Below the pieces are notes generated by a model, which was not told the origin of the DNA, searched no databases, and worked only from the letters and a program-made list of their open reading frames with translations. The position numbers were made by a program, and so were the translations under genes. Shown piece by piece: positions 1 through 9,403 of a stretch of DNA of 64,000 nucleotides (the stretch's first letter is position 1; each line of letters begins with the position of its first letter). The stretch is from Bacteroidaceae bacterium (lineage in GTDB: Bacteria > Bacteroidota > Bacteroidia > Bacteroidales > Bacteroidaceae), in the NCBI GenBank assembly GCA_902362375.1, contig CABIVS010000007.1:369115-433114 (forward strand), given 5' to 3'.

Positions 1-1
1 A

Positions 2-100
2 ATAAAAGAGATTACAAGAACTGCAACTATTTTCAATAAAGATAACACGAAAGCCGGTATACAAGGACAAATCCGCGCTATCCTCACTATCTTGGAATAA
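2..100 (+). CDS. C-terminal end of an unidentified gene cut by the window edge
   Basis: Only this frame stays open from the window edge to the TAA at 98-100. It encodes the last 32 residues of a protein, ending GQIRAILTILE. The other two forward frames stop within about 40 bases. The stop is followed 27 bases later by a good terminator hairpin, which fits the 3' end of a transcription unit. The fragment is too short to assign a family. It probably belongs to the same polysaccharide-utilisation region. Confidence 0.5.
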   Translation: MKEITRTATIFNKDNTKAGIQGQIRAILTILE

Positions 101-127
101 ACAGCCAAAAGCGAAACACAATAGAAG

Positions 128-176
128 AGCCAAGATAAGCAAGGCATCCCCTGCAAGCCTTGCTTATCGGCTTTCC
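128..176 (+). terminator. Rho-independent terminator after the truncated gene
   Basis: A perfect 12 bp stem (GATAAGCAAGGC with GCCTTGCTTATC) plus an outer GCC/GGC pair is followed by a pyrimidine-rich tail. It separates the truncated gene from the lyase gene at 250. Confidence 0.75.
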
Positions 177-249
177 CTCTTTATTTGCTATTTAATTTCG
201 TTTTATTTCCGATTTATCTCCCAATCAATCTTTTATTTAATTCATCCTT

Positions 250-2814
250 ATGAAAACAACTCTCCGCTTCAGCACTCTTTTCTTCATGCTTGCCTGCCTG
301 TTTTTAGGCACTGCTTGCAGCGACGATGCACTTCCCGAACCGACAGACACGGGAACGGAACAGCCGGGAGAATCTCCCGATGCCTTACACGACAAGACAC
401 GGGAAAAGCCCTATCCTAAAGCGGACAATGAACTCTACATCAATCCCGCTCCGTTCATCGTGCCCCAAGCCATGAAGACCGGAGACAAACTTCAATTTGC
501 CTTTTCACAGTCGAAAGACTTTCCTGATACGGAAACCACTGTATCCACTCCCCGGCAATGGTGCATGTACAATGCGCACCGGACACTCAAAAGCGGTACA
601 TGGTACTGGCGCTTCCGCTCTGTCGGCAATGACGGAACCGAACAGGCATGGAGCGAAACCTACTCTTTTGAAGTAAAAGACGAAACGCCCAAATTCGTAA
701 CTCCTACCTTTGAGACATTGCTCAAGAATGCTCCCCGCACTCATCCCCGCCTGTTCTGTTTTCTCGACAACGGACTGGAACAGGCACGACGTAATGTCAA
801 GTCGCATCCCGAATACAAACAATTAACAGGTCGTGCACAAACGGCATTGGGCACGGATTACTCTCTTCTTCCCAACCCTTACGACGCAGCCGCCCAAATA
901 AAAAACTCCGTCCAACATCTGTATCAAGCCTATCACCTGATACAAGACAAAAAATATGCAGACAAACTGCACGAGATACTGACCATTCTGCTGGCATATC
1001 CCGTATCGGACTCCCAACTGTTTGCCAGTAATTTCGGCGCTACGGATATCGCCATCAGCTTTATCGAAATCTACGACTTACTCTACAACGAACTGGCTCC
1101 GGAAGAAAAGCTCGGAATTGAAGAACTGTTGATGCGTGTTTCGCGCTACTATTTCCAATCAAACTGCGGAAGACAGGAAAACCATATTTTCGATAACCAC
1201 TTCTGGCAACACAATATGCGCATATTGTTCCAGGCTTGCTTCATCCTTTACGATAAAGCAGCCTATGCGGACGAAATTCTCCCGATGCTGGAATACTATT
1301 ATGAAATATGGAGTGCCCGCGCACCGGCTTCGGGGTTCAACCGGGACGGAATATGGCATAACGGAACGGGCTATATCGCCACCAACATAAAGACACTGTA
1401 TTATATTCCTTCCCTCTTCTCGCACATTACGCGAAGTGATTTCCTGAAACATCCGTGGTATCTGAACGCAGGGAAAGCACTGGTCTATACCAGTCCACCC
1501 CACTCCAAAAGTATCGGATTCGGTGACGGAAGCGAGAGCGGAGAAGAGCCGAGCCGGGTATTAGCCGCTTTTGCCGACTTTCTGGCTAAAGAGAACGCCG
1601 ACCCGTATTCGGGCTGGTATGCCGGCCAATGCAAGGAGTTGGTACAGCAAGACTATGAGTTCAGGCTCTACCGCATGGTACGCACTCAAAGCTATGCCAC
1701 CGAACTGCCATCGAACACTCCCAAGCTAATCTGGTATAAAGATGCGGGAGAAGTTGCCATACATACCCATCTGGCGAATCCGGAACAGGATATGGCTATC
1801 GGCTTCCGTTCCAGCACCTTTGCTTCGGGCAGCCATACGGTAGCCAATCAAAACAGTTTCAATCTCCTTTACAAAGGAGTGGATGTGTACCGCAGCAGCG
1901 GATACTACCAGAACTTCAGCGACGCGCACAACTTGATGTCTTACCGCCATACCCGCGCCCACAACACTATTTTAGTCAACGGCATCGGCCAGCCTTATTC
2001 CTTGAAAGGATACGGCAACGTCACCCGTGCCATGGGCGGCGACCACATTTCCTATTGTCTCGGAGATGCCTCTCACGCTTATAGCGGCATCAGCGACGAC
2101 CCGATGTGGGTGGCCGCCTTTGCAGCCGCAGGCATCACCCAAACCCCGGAAAACGGATTCGGCAAAACTCCGCTTACCAAATACCTGCGCCACCTGTTGT
2201 TGCTGCATCCTTATACCGTAGTCATCTACGACGAACTGGAGGCTTCCGAAGCTGTCCGCTGGGACTGGCTCCTGCACAGCCCCACGCAATTCCAACTAGA
2301 CAAGGACAGGAACATGAGTGTCACCGAAAACACGACGAAAGGATTCAAAACCGTTGTTCGGCAATTCAGCAATTCTTCTTTTGAATACTCGCAAACCGAC
2401 CAGTTTGTTGTACCGCCTGCCACCCCCGCTCCTGCCCAATGGCATCTGACTGCAACCTACGGTCCTTGCGCCCAAAACCGTATCCTGACTATTATTCAGA
2501 TTACGCCGGATTCGGAACAGGCTCCGGCAATCGTACATACCGGAGACAGTTTCCAATGTGACGACTGGAGCATCCAAGCCGTCCTAAGTTCCTCCCAACC
2601 GGCCGAACTGATAGTCACCAACCGGACAAACAGCGCGCTATTCAGCTATTCGGCAGACAACCCGGTCATCGACGGAAGTATGTATCTCCGGAAGTCTCCC
2701 CGTTCTTCTTTACTCTACGACCAATCGAACGGCAGATATGGCGTGACGGAACAAACGGATTATATCCCGGCTTCCACACGGGCTGTCGACTATGAACATA
2801 AAACAAATCCCTAA
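250..2814 (+). CDS. Heparinase II/III-like polysaccharide lyase, DUF4962 type, lipoprotein
   Basis: Predicted surface or periplasmic lipoprotein that would cleave a uronic-acid-containing polysaccharide by beta-elimination. The N-terminus has a lipoprotein signal with lipobox LGTAC (Cys23). A beta-sandwich region with the GTWYWRFR motif (DUF4962-like) follows at about residues 50-140, then an alpha/alpha-toroid with NGTGY near residue 371, and a C-terminal heparinase II/III beta domain with the GSH motif (His529) and RAHNTILVNG. The two other lyases in this window (13535-16303 and 20134-22737) share these landmarks. The architecture resembles CAZy families such as PL33, but I cannot assign the family or substrate from sequence alone. 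The DUF1961 gene follows directly, so the two are probably co-transcribed. Confidence 0.85.
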   Translation: MKTTLRFSTLFFMLACLFLGTACSDDALPEPTDTGTEQPGESPDALHDKTREKPYPKADNELYINPAPFIVPQAMKTGDKLQFAFSQSKDFPDTETTVSTPRQWCMYNAHRTLKSGTWYWRFRSVGNDGTEQAWSETYSFEVKDETPKFVTPTFETLLKNAPRTHPRLFCFLDNGLEQARRNVKSHPEYKQLTGRAQTALGTDYSLLPNPYDAAAQIKNSVQHLYQAYHLIQDKKYADKLHEILTILLAYPVSDSQLFASNFGATDIAISFIEIYDLLYNELAPEEKLGIEELLMRVSRYYFQSNCGRQENHIFDNHFWQHNMRILFQACFILYDKAAYADEILPMLEYYYEIWSARAPASGFNRDGIWHNGTGYIATNIKTLYYIPSLFSHITRSDFLKHPWYLNAGKALVYTSPPHSKSIGFGDGSESGEEPSRVLAAFADFLAKENADPYSGWYAGQCKELVQQDYEFRLYRMVRTQSYATELPSNTPKLIWYKDAGEVAIHTHLANPEQDMAIGFRSSTFASGSHTVANQNSFNLLYKGVDVYRSSGYYQNFSDAHNLMSYRHTRAHNTILVNGIGQPYSLKGYGNVTRAMGGDHISYCLGDASHAYSGISDDPMWVAAFAAAGITQTPENGFGKTPLTKYLRHLLLLHPYTVVIYDELEASEAVRWDWLLHSPTQFQLDKDRNMSVTENTTKGFKTVVRQFSNSSFEYSQTDQFVVPPATPAPAQWHLTATYGPCAQNRILTIIQITPDSEQAPAIVHTGDSFQCDDWSIQAVLSSSQPAELIVTNRTNSALFSYSADNPVIDGSMYLRKSPRSSLLYDQSNGRYGVTEQTDYIPASTRAVDYEHKTNP

Positions 2815-2823
2815 TTGACTATT

Positions 2824-3660
2824 ATGAATATGAAACAAGTATCTATCTTTCTAATTCTACTGTTCGCTTATTGCGGCGCTTACTCTCAAAGCTCCAAAGA
2901 AACCATATCGGCTTTTTACACTTTCGACAACGAAGAAGAAATTGCCGACTGGCTGGTGGAAGGAGAAGGCAAAGCGTATATCGAAAACGGAAAGCTGATT
3001 CTGGAACCTCTGTTCTTTCCACTTATGGAAACGTTGATGAAAGCCGGAGCAATCTCTGACGACAACCGCATGAAAGAATACGAGCCCTATCTCTATGCAG
3101 CCATGAAAGCCAAATACGGAAAAGACGTCAGAAACTATTTTCTTTTAGGAAAAGGAAAGCCCGTATTCATGGGCGGCCATTTCAACGTATGGAACCGGCG
3201 CATCCGGACATCCGATAACTTTGCCATCGAATTTGATTTCACCCCGCTTTCACCCGCTCCCTTGCACATGCTGATGTTCTGCGGCTCCGGCTTGGAAGGA
3301 GAAAGCGTTTTCGATGCTTCCCTACCCGCACGCTACGGAGTGGAAGACGAAACGATGTACGACATGGCAATGTATCGCGTCTCATTCTTCCATAAATCAC
3401 GCCGGAAGGCTAACTTGCGCCGTGCCCCCGGCAAGATTATGGTTGCGCAGGGAGCAGATGTGGTGGTTTCGGAAGACTGGACGACAACCAGCCGTTGCCG
3501 GGTGGAAAGAATCGACGGGACAGTGCGATTCCTGATAAACGGAAAAGAAAGTTTCTCCTTCAAGGACGAGCAGCCGTTGAAAGGCGACAACTGGGGATTC
3601 AGACTAATGGCTTGTGCCAAAGGAGCGTATGACAATATTAAAGTACTCACAATTAAATAA
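2824..3660 (+). CDS. DUF1961 family secreted protein, first copy
   Basis: Predicted periplasmic protein of about 278 residues with a cleavable signal peptide ending near GAYSQS. The jelly-roll-like core carries motifs I associate with the DUF1961/YesU family: FDFTPLSPAPLHMLMF, RKANLRRAPGK and VAQGADVV. YesU lies in the B. subtilis rhamnogalacturonan cluster, and its biochemical role is not established to my knowledge. I chose the ATG at 2824; a TTG directly after the preceding stop and an ATG at 2830 are alternatives. The gene follows the lyase with a 9-base gap and is followed 9 bases later by a close paralogue. A carbohydrate-binding or lyase-like activity is possible but unproven. Confidence 0.7.
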   Translation: MNMKQVSIFLILLFAYCGAYSQSSKETISAFYTFDNEEEIADWLVEGEGKAYIENGKLILEPLFFPLMETLMKAGAISDDNRMKEYEPYLYAAMKAKYGKDVRNYFLLGKGKPVFMGGHFNVWNRRIRTSDNFAIEFDFTPLSPAPLHMLMFCGSGLEGESVFDASLPARYGVEDETMYDMAMYRVSFFHKSRRKANLRRAPGKIMVAQGADVVVSEDWTTTSRCRVERIDGTVRFLINGKESFSFKDEQPLKGDNWGFRLMACAKGAYDNIKVLTIK

Positions 3661-3669
3661 GGTATCCTT

Positions 3670-4527
3670 ATGCATATCAGACAGACATTTATATGGCTGC
3701 TTTTACTGCTCGCTTATAGCAGCATTCATGCGCAAATTCCGAAGGAAGCCATAAATCCAAAGGAAACCGTATCCGCAACCTACACGTTCGATACGGAAGA
3801 AGAGCTTGCCGACTGGTTGGTGGAAGGAGAGGGCAAAGCATCCATAGAAAACGGGAAACTGATTCTGGAACCTCTGTATTTCCCGCTTATGGACTCTTTG
3901 ATGAAAGCCGGAGTAATCTCCGAAGATAACATCATGGAAGAATACAACCCCTATCTCTATACGGCAATGAAAGCCAAATATGGAAAAGACATCGCCAGGT
4001 ATTTCCTGCGGGGAAAGGAAGAAGCGACATTTACAGGCGGACACTTCAATATCTGGAACCGGAAAATCAAAACAGCCGGAAACTTCGCCATCGAATTTGA
4101 TTTCACTCCCCTTTCGCCCGCCCCCTTGCACATGGTTCTGTTTTGTGCTTCCGGACTGAAAGAAGAAAGCATCTTTGCTCCTTCCCTGCCCGCACGCTAC
4201 GGTCTGGGCGAAGAACTGATGTATGACATGAAAACCTACCGCCTTTCATTCTTTCATCAGTCACGCCGGAAAGCCAATTTGCGCCGGGCTCCGGGCAAAG
4301 TCATGATTGCCCAAGGAACAGATGTAGTTACTTCGGAAGACTGGCGTACAACCAGCCATTGCCGGGTGGAAAGAATCGACGGAACCATACGCTTTCTGAT
4401 TAATGGAAAAGAAAGTTTCTCCTATAAAGACGAGGAACCATTGAAAGGCAACAACTGGGGATTCAGACTAATGGCTTGTGCGAAAGGAGCGTATGACAAT
4501 ATACGGATTATCACAATCTATCAATAG
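3670..4527 (+). CDS. DUF1961 family secreted protein, second copy
   Basis: Tandem paralogue of the preceding gene with high similarity along the whole length, including DWLVEGEGKA, FDFTPLSPAPLHM, RRKANLRRAPGK and NWGFRLMACAKGAYDNI. It has its own signal peptide ending near SIHAQ and a short extra segment just after the signal. Keeping both copies suggests different but related targets, or dosage. The last codon overlaps the first unit of a 22 bp repeat array. It is probably the last gene of the lyase-DUF1961-DUF1961 operon. Function is unknown beyond the carbohydrate context. Confidence 0.7.
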   Translation: MHIRQTFIWLLLLLAYSSIHAQIPKEAINPKETVSATYTFDTEEELADWLVEGEGKASIENGKLILEPLYFPLMDSLMKAGVISEDNIMEEYNPYLYTAMKAKYGKDIARYFLRGKEEATFTGGHFNIWNRKIKTAGNFAIEFDFTPLSPAPLHMVLFCASGLKEESIFAPSLPARYGLGEELMYDMKTYRLSFFHQSRRKANLRRAPGKVMIAQGTDVVTSEDWRTTSHCRVERIDGTIRFLINGKESFSYKDEEPLKGNNWGFRLMACAKGAYDNIRIITIYQ

Positions 4528-4613
4528 CCAACTCCAGTCGGCTATGTGGTCAAGTAGAGTTGTCTATTCAGCCAACTACTGTCAGCTATGTGGCCGACTG
4601 CATTTGGCTAACC
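4526..4613. repeat. Array of four contiguous 22 bp units with dyad symmetry
   Basis: Units start at 4526, 4548, 4570 and 4592. Unit 1 is a near-palindrome, AGCCAACT, two bases, AGTCGGCT. Units 1 and 3 are most alike and share the GCTATGT end; units 2 and 4 are diverged. The array begins inside the stop codon of the upstream gene. There are no unique spacers, so it is not CRISPR. Confidence 0.7.
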
Positions 4614-5002
4614 CCATCTTACCTGTTTCCACCCGGTATTCAATCGTATTCGCTTTCTTATGTCCTTTCAGATTAAGGAAGCACCTACGCTTTTGTCTTA
4701 ACCGGGACTTCTTTCTTAAAAGTGTGAACAGAGTGAAGGGTGTGAAAGGCTAAAAAGAGAGCCTTAAATCACAGTATACATCTGTCATACTACAACTTAC
4801 GGATTGGTGAAACTTGTGAAAAGCAAAAGTGAATTATAAAACCAGAATGAATCAGAATCAGTTTTGATTTCGTCTTTTACAACTTATTGTCAGAAAATGA
4901 AATTCTTTAAATAGAATCTGAAAGTCATTTAATCTCCAGTTACCTATCTTTGCCCCCATGATAAAGCATAATCAGCGTTAAAGAATTAAATAACACAATA
5001 CC
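4614..5002. other. Intergenic region upstream of the PL8-like gene
   Basis: AT-rich DNA without a convincing gene. An open frame at 4478-4753 runs through the repeat array and has no recognisable motif. The only signal I see is a promoter candidate at 4945-4952. Confidence 0.5.
4945..4952 (+). promoter_or_regulatory. Bacteroides-type -7 element for the PL8-like gene
   Basis: TATCTTTG matches the TAnnTTTG consensus and lies 50 bases before the start codon. No good -33 TTTG is visible, which fits an activator-dependent promoter in a regulated locus. Confidence 0.55.
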
Positions 5003-8000
5003 ATGAAAAAAGATTTTCTACCTTTTTTAATTGCATGTTTCATCTGTTCATGCATCAGTTTTCAGGCATACGGACAGGAAAAAGTGTTTGCCACTTATTT
5101 TGATATTCCTGTCAATAGCCCGGAAGGAACGGAAGTTTCCGGACGCATTCATCTGGAAAGGAATAAAGATGTACTGACTTCTCCTATCCCCAAGGGATAT
5201 AAGTTCGAGATTGTCACACAGCCTGCGGAAGCACTGTTCAAGATAGAAACCCGCTACGATTTATCCCAGCGTATCATGGGAATATTGAGCGTTGACAAAA
5301 AGAAAAAGACCGGCCCCAAAGCCATCTCCTATCCCATGACAATCGCCCTGAAAGACGGGAACAGGGAAATAGAGAAATTCGATATTACGGTTCATATCGC
5401 TAAAAGCACTTTATGGACATTATTATACGACCGCTACCTTCCCCATGCCATCGGCAACAGCCGACTGTATGGCCGGATGAAGTACTCGGACAAAGAAGTA
5501 GCGGAGATAATAGATGAATTAGAAAAGAACAACGGACGTTTCAGCGGATTCAGATGTTATACTGCCCGTCCACAGGATTATAAAGCGGAATTCAATCCTA
5601 AGAACGACCATCTCAACACAAAAACCATTGAATATGACTGGGAAAAAGTAGCCAACCGGATTGGAGGACTCGGCTATGCGTATGCCACATCGAAAGTCTA
5701 TGGTCCGGAAGGTTCGCCGGAGAAAAGGAAAGAATTGCGCGATGCTTTATACAAAGCAATATTAGCCTATACCCTGTCTGTTCCAGTGGAAGGGAAAGAG
5801 GTGGAAATAAACGGGAAGCCTATCGGCAATTGCACCGGCGACGCTTTCAGCCTGCTTCAAGCCAACAAGCTGTCGGGCGTTCAGATACCGACTCATCAGT
5901 GGGTGCTGACAGACCCGTTGGTGGTGCCTGCACTCTACCTTATGCCTGACATTCTGAAAGGGATGCAGGAAAATGACGAGACCTGCCTCAAAGTGCATAA
6001 TGCACTGGTACGTTATAATCAGTTATTTATGTCCATCATAAAGGGGCGCAGAGCTATTGACAACCCCAAAGAACGCTGGGGGGAAATACAGGATACTCTT
6101 TATTCGTCCGGAGCGTGGACAGATGCCAATCTGGGACATCGCTCGCGCACCATGTTGGCTCTCCCGCTTATCTGGGCGGACTACAACCGTCCGCTGACGT
6201 ACGTACAATACTGGTATAGCGACTTCTATAAGGATAAGCCTTTCAAGAATTTCAGTTTCTCTCCCGGATGGAGTCCGCAAGGAGTGATAGCCGACGTCAG
6301 CCGGTGGATGACGAAATACAATATTCCCGCACACAAGTATATCCAGTCGGGATTTCAACCGGATGGCACCATATCCCACCACATTGGTCGTGCTACTGAC
6401 GCAGCTATGGTAGCCTACGGCTTTGAATGGCTGACGGATTGCAACGTGGGATACCAATATTTCAAGAACACGCCCTTCAAAGTAGCTGCCCCGCAGTATC
6501 AGTTCCAGTTAGACCATTTATTGAATGTATATCCCAAGTTAATCTATAAGCAGCACATGGACTTCCTCGTCGCCGGACGTTCTTATCTGGACGATTTGAA
6601 AGGATTTGCAACCAAGCGCTATCCCAGAGCGGTCAATGAAATGCTGAAAGCCCGAAGCAAAGATACCCAATTGAGTGGAGTGGAAGAATTGCAGACAGTA
6701 ATCAAAGCAATCAAAGCGAATACTCATGAATATTCGGGTACGGATGCTTATTGGGTGAATGAATATCTCGTGCACCGCCGGGGCGAAAACGAACCTGCGT
6801 TCTATGCGTCCCTGAAACTGAAATCGGAACGTACGGTAGGAGCCGAAGATTTCAGCAAGGTACGCAAGTCCTGGCATCTGGGATATGGCATCCTGCAACT
6901 TAAAGTACGCGGAGATGAATACGCCAGCCGCGTTTTGAAGAATTATGACTGGCACGCCGTGCCGGGACTGACGGAAGAATGGCGTACCGACGCCCTGCCC
7001 GCCGAAGGTGGCGCACAGGCTTCTTTGCCCGGATTAAACAAAATATCCGGTGTACTGGCCGACGGTAAAACGGGTATGGGAATCTACCACCATCTGCCGA
7101 AAGAGAAATACAGTTCCTCAACCGCATTCAAAACGTACCATTTCATCGAGGATAAAATCATCGCACTGGGAAGCGGCATCTCCCGTCTCCGTCCGGGACA
7201 GGGAAAGGAAATCACCACATTCCTCGACCAGTCTGCCTTCAACCGCGAACTGACCTGGTGCGTCAACAGTAAAGAGCAAACTGTGAATCCGGGTGAATCG
7301 GTGAATATCACCGAAAATATAGAATCTGTCTGCTGGCTTCACCAAGGAGAGAAAGGATATATCATTCTGCCGAAAAAGAGGCTGCAACTGGTGATTAAAA
7401 CCGGAAAAGAAATCAATATCACCGACCGGGCAATAGCCGACAAACAGCCTAACTTTATTATCGCCCTCAATCACGGAGTCACTCCGGGAAGCGGTCTGGA
7501 TGATAGTTATGCCTATTACCTGATACCCAATATCGGCAAAGAGGAGATGAAAGCCCGCGTGGCCGACCTGCAAAAAGAGATTACGACCGTAGAAAACACG
7601 GCTTCCGCCCATGCGGTATATTCCGCTGCCGACAAGACCTGGCAATATGCTTTCTTCAAGCCCGGAACGATTTCTGCAGGAAAGACTGAAGTGACTTCCG
7701 ACGATGTGGCATTAATCATGCTGCGCGATAACGGCGACAGTTGGACTTTATCTGCTTCCAATCCGATGCCGGACGGCAAAAAGCAGAGACTGACTTTCCG
7801 TGTCAGCACTCCTCTGGCGGCAGGTACTTATACTTACCGGACAAAAGGTGTTTATCCGCTGGAAGGAGAAACCGTGACTGTTTCTCCGGATAAAGGGGGT
7901 GCAAAGGTGGTGGTTGAGCTGCCGGACATCAGAGATGAGAAACAGTACAATTATCAGTCCGACTTATATGCGGCAACCCCGATTGTAGTTACTATTCCTA

Positions 8001-8005
8001 AATAA
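5003..8005 (+). CDS. PL8-like polysaccharide lyase (chondroitin ABC lyase-related)
   Basis: Secreted 1000-residue protein with a signal peptide ending near AYGQ. After an N-terminal beta domain comes an alpha/alpha-toroid with GFQPDGTISHHIGR, matching the GxxPDGTxxxH segment of chondroitinase ABC, then VAGR (Arg526) matching its LAGR segment. A C-terminal super-sandwich follows (DWHAVPGLT, then ADGKTG). By my alignment a catalytic His (459 or 460) and the Arg are kept, the catalytic Glu is Asp687, and the catalytic Tyr expected 7-9 residues after the His is absent; the next Tyr is 472. The likely role is cleavage of a glycosaminoglycan-like or other uronate-containing chain, possibly with altered chemistry. 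A GH88 gene follows 62 bases downstream. Confidence 0.75.
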   Translation: MKKDFLPFLIACFICSCISFQAYGQEKVFATYFDIPVNSPEGTEVSGRIHLERNKDVLTSPIPKGYKFEIVTQPAEALFKIETRYDLSQRIMGILSVDKKKKTGPKAISYPMTIALKDGNREIEKFDITVHIAKSTLWTLLYDRYLPHAIGNSRLYGRMKYSDKEVAEIIDELEKNNGRFSGFRCYTARPQDYKAEFNPKNDHLNTKTIEYDWEKVANRIGGLGYAYATSKVYGPEGSPEKRKELRDALYKAILAYTLSVPVEGKEVEINGKPIGNCTGDAFSLLQANKLSGVQIPTHQWVLTDPLVVPALYLMPDILKGMQENDETCLKVHNALVRYNQLFMSIIKGRRAIDNPKERWGEIQDTLYSSGAWTDANLGHRSRTMLALPLIWADYNRPLTYVQYWYSDFYKDKPFKNFSFSPGWSPQGVIADVSRWMTKYNIPAHKYIQSGFQPDGTISHHIGRATDAAMVAYGFEWLTDCNVGYQYFKNTPFKVAAPQYQFQLDHLLNVYPKLIYKQHMDFLVAGRSYLDDLKGFATKRYPRAVNEMLKARSKDTQLSGVEELQTVIKAIKANTHEYSGTDAYWVNEYLVHRRGENEPAFYASLKLKSERTVGAEDFSKVRKSWHLGYGILQLKVRGDEYASRVLKNYDWHAVPGLTEEWRTDALPAEGGAQASLPGLNKISGVLADGKTGMGIYHHLPKEKYSSSTAFKTYHFIEDKIIALGSGISRLRPGQGKEITTFLDQSAFNRELTWCVNSKEQTVNPGESVNITENIESVCWLHQGEKGYIILPKKRLQLVIKTGKEINITDRAIADKQPNFIIALNHGVTPGSGLDDSYAYYLIPNIGKEEMKARVADLQKEITTVENTASAHAVYSAADKTWQYAFFKPGTISAGKTEVTSDDVALIMLRDNGDSWTLSASNPMPDGKKQRLTFRVSTPLAAGTYTYRTKGVYPLEGETVTVSPDKGGAKVVVELPDIRDEKQYNYQSDLYAATPIVVTIPK

Positions 8006-8067
8006 ATCGTTTTCAATATAATACACCAGCATCATAAGAAGATGCACTTATCATCATTGGTTGAGAT

Positions 8068-9285
8068 ATGAAATCACTTCAAAAAAGAAATATACTTATT
8101 CTTCTACTCCTGACCGCCTGTTTCTGCGGAAACTCGCAGAGCTTTGCCGCCGAACCGGGAAAGAAGGTTCCGCAATGGGTTCAACACGCTTTTTCCGTGG
8201 TTGAGAAACAGGCACAGAAGATGTCTGCCAAAGTAGAAAAAACATCTTGCCTTCCCCGTTCCATCCAACGGGGAATGGTAAGTCCGACCGACTGGACTAG
8301 CGGCTTTTTTCCGGGAATGTTGTGGTATGTGTACGAATATACCGGAAAAGAAGAATGGAAAGCGCGTGCCGAACGTGCCACTGCCTTACTGGAAATGGAA
8401 CAGTTCAATGCTTTCGACCACGACATAGGTTTCAAAATGTATTGCAGCTACGGTAACGGATGGCGGCTGACCCGGAATCCGGACTATAGCAAAATTATTT
8501 TCCGTTCTGCCAAGACTTTAAGTTCACGCTATTCATACAAGACAGGGCTTATCATGTCTTGGGAAGAAGACAGCACACGTGACTGGCAGTTCCCGGTTAT
8601 TATCGACAACATGATGAATCTGGAATTACTGATGGAAGCCTATAAATTATCCGGAGACACCACATTGCGCCACATCGCCCTTTCCCATGCCGACAAAACA
8701 ATGAAATGCCAATACCGCGAAAACTATTCATGCCCCCATGTGGTAGACTATGATGCGGAAACGGGCGAAGTCCGCAAATTCGACTGGAACAACGGCTCCG
8801 ATGATGTCCGTGTTTCGACCTGGGCACGCGGACAGGCATGGGGACTTTATGGGTTCACGATGATGTACAGGGAAACAAAGAACCCGAAATACCTGCGCCA
8901 TGCCGAACATATCGCCGACTTTCTCATACAGCATCCCAACCTGCCGGCAGACGGAATTCCTTATTGGGACTATTCCGGCAGCCAGGTTTCAACGATACGG
9001 GATGCTTCCGCCGCTTCCGTGATGGCATCGGCGTTCATTGAGCTAAGCACCTACTCTCCCCATAAAGGCTACTTCAAAACCGGAGAAAAAATGCTGAAAA
9101 GTCTCTCTTCCGATGCGTATCTCGCCAAACCGGGAAAACATTCTTTCTTTATTATAAAGCAGGCTATCGGGAATTATCTCCGAAACAGCGAACTGGAAGG
9201 TGGATTGTCATACGCCGACTACTACTATGTGGAAGGGTTGCTGCGCTACTTAAAACAAATCAACCCATCCATGGAACAGAAGTAA
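8068..9285 (+). CDS. GH88 unsaturated glucuronyl hydrolase, secreted
   Basis: Removes the 4,5-unsaturated uronic acid left at the non-reducing end by polysaccharide lyases. The 405-residue length and the alpha/alpha-barrel motifs fit GH88: DWTSGFFPGMLW, HDIGF (Asp119) and IIDNMMN (Asp180), the two aspartates that match the catalytic pair of Bacillus UGL, and WARGQAWGLYG. A signal peptide is present. It sits between the PL8-like lyase and the regulator, the expected place for processing lyase products. A second GH88 lies at 22797-24002 with the same key residues, so the two may act on differently linked or sulfated products. Confidence 0.88.
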   Translation: MKSLQKRNILILLLLTACFCGNSQSFAAEPGKKVPQWVQHAFSVVEKQAQKMSAKVEKTSCLPRSIQRGMVSPTDWTSGFFPGMLWYVYEYTGKEEWKARAERATALLEMEQFNAFDHDIGFKMYCSYGNGWRLTRNPDYSKIIFRSAKTLSSRYSYKTGLIMSWEEDSTRDWQFPVIIDNMMNLELLMEAYKLSGDTTLRHIALSHADKTMKCQYRENYSCPHVVDYDAETGEVRKFDWNNGSDDVRVSTWARGQAWGLYGFTMMYRETKNPKYLRHAEHIADFLIQHPNLPADGIPYWDYSGSQVSTIRDASAASVMASAFIELSTYSPHKGYFKTGEKMLKSLSSDAYLAKPGKHSFFIIKQAIGNYLRNSELEGGLSYADYYYVEGLLRYLKQINPSMEQK

Positions 9286-9367
9286 AAACATCGAATAGGC
9301 TGGAAATGTGAGATGAATAATCCGAAAGTATATTTGGCTATTGAATGAAAGATGATTATCTTTACCT

Positions 9368-9375
9368 TACATTTG
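9368..9375 (+). promoter_or_regulatory. -7 element for the hybrid regulator gene
   Basis: TACATTTG fits TAnnTTTG and lies 28 bases before the start codon. A second match, TATATTTG, lies at 9329-9336. The regulator therefore appears to have its own promoter. Confidence 0.55.
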
Positions 9376-9403
9376 TAGTATTCACATTTATCATTCAGCA
9401 CAC

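Noticed and set aside
4478..4753. 91-codon open frame between the second DUF1961 gene and the PL8-like gene
   Set aside because: It starts inside the DUF1961 gene, crosses the 22 bp array and has no protein-like pattern.
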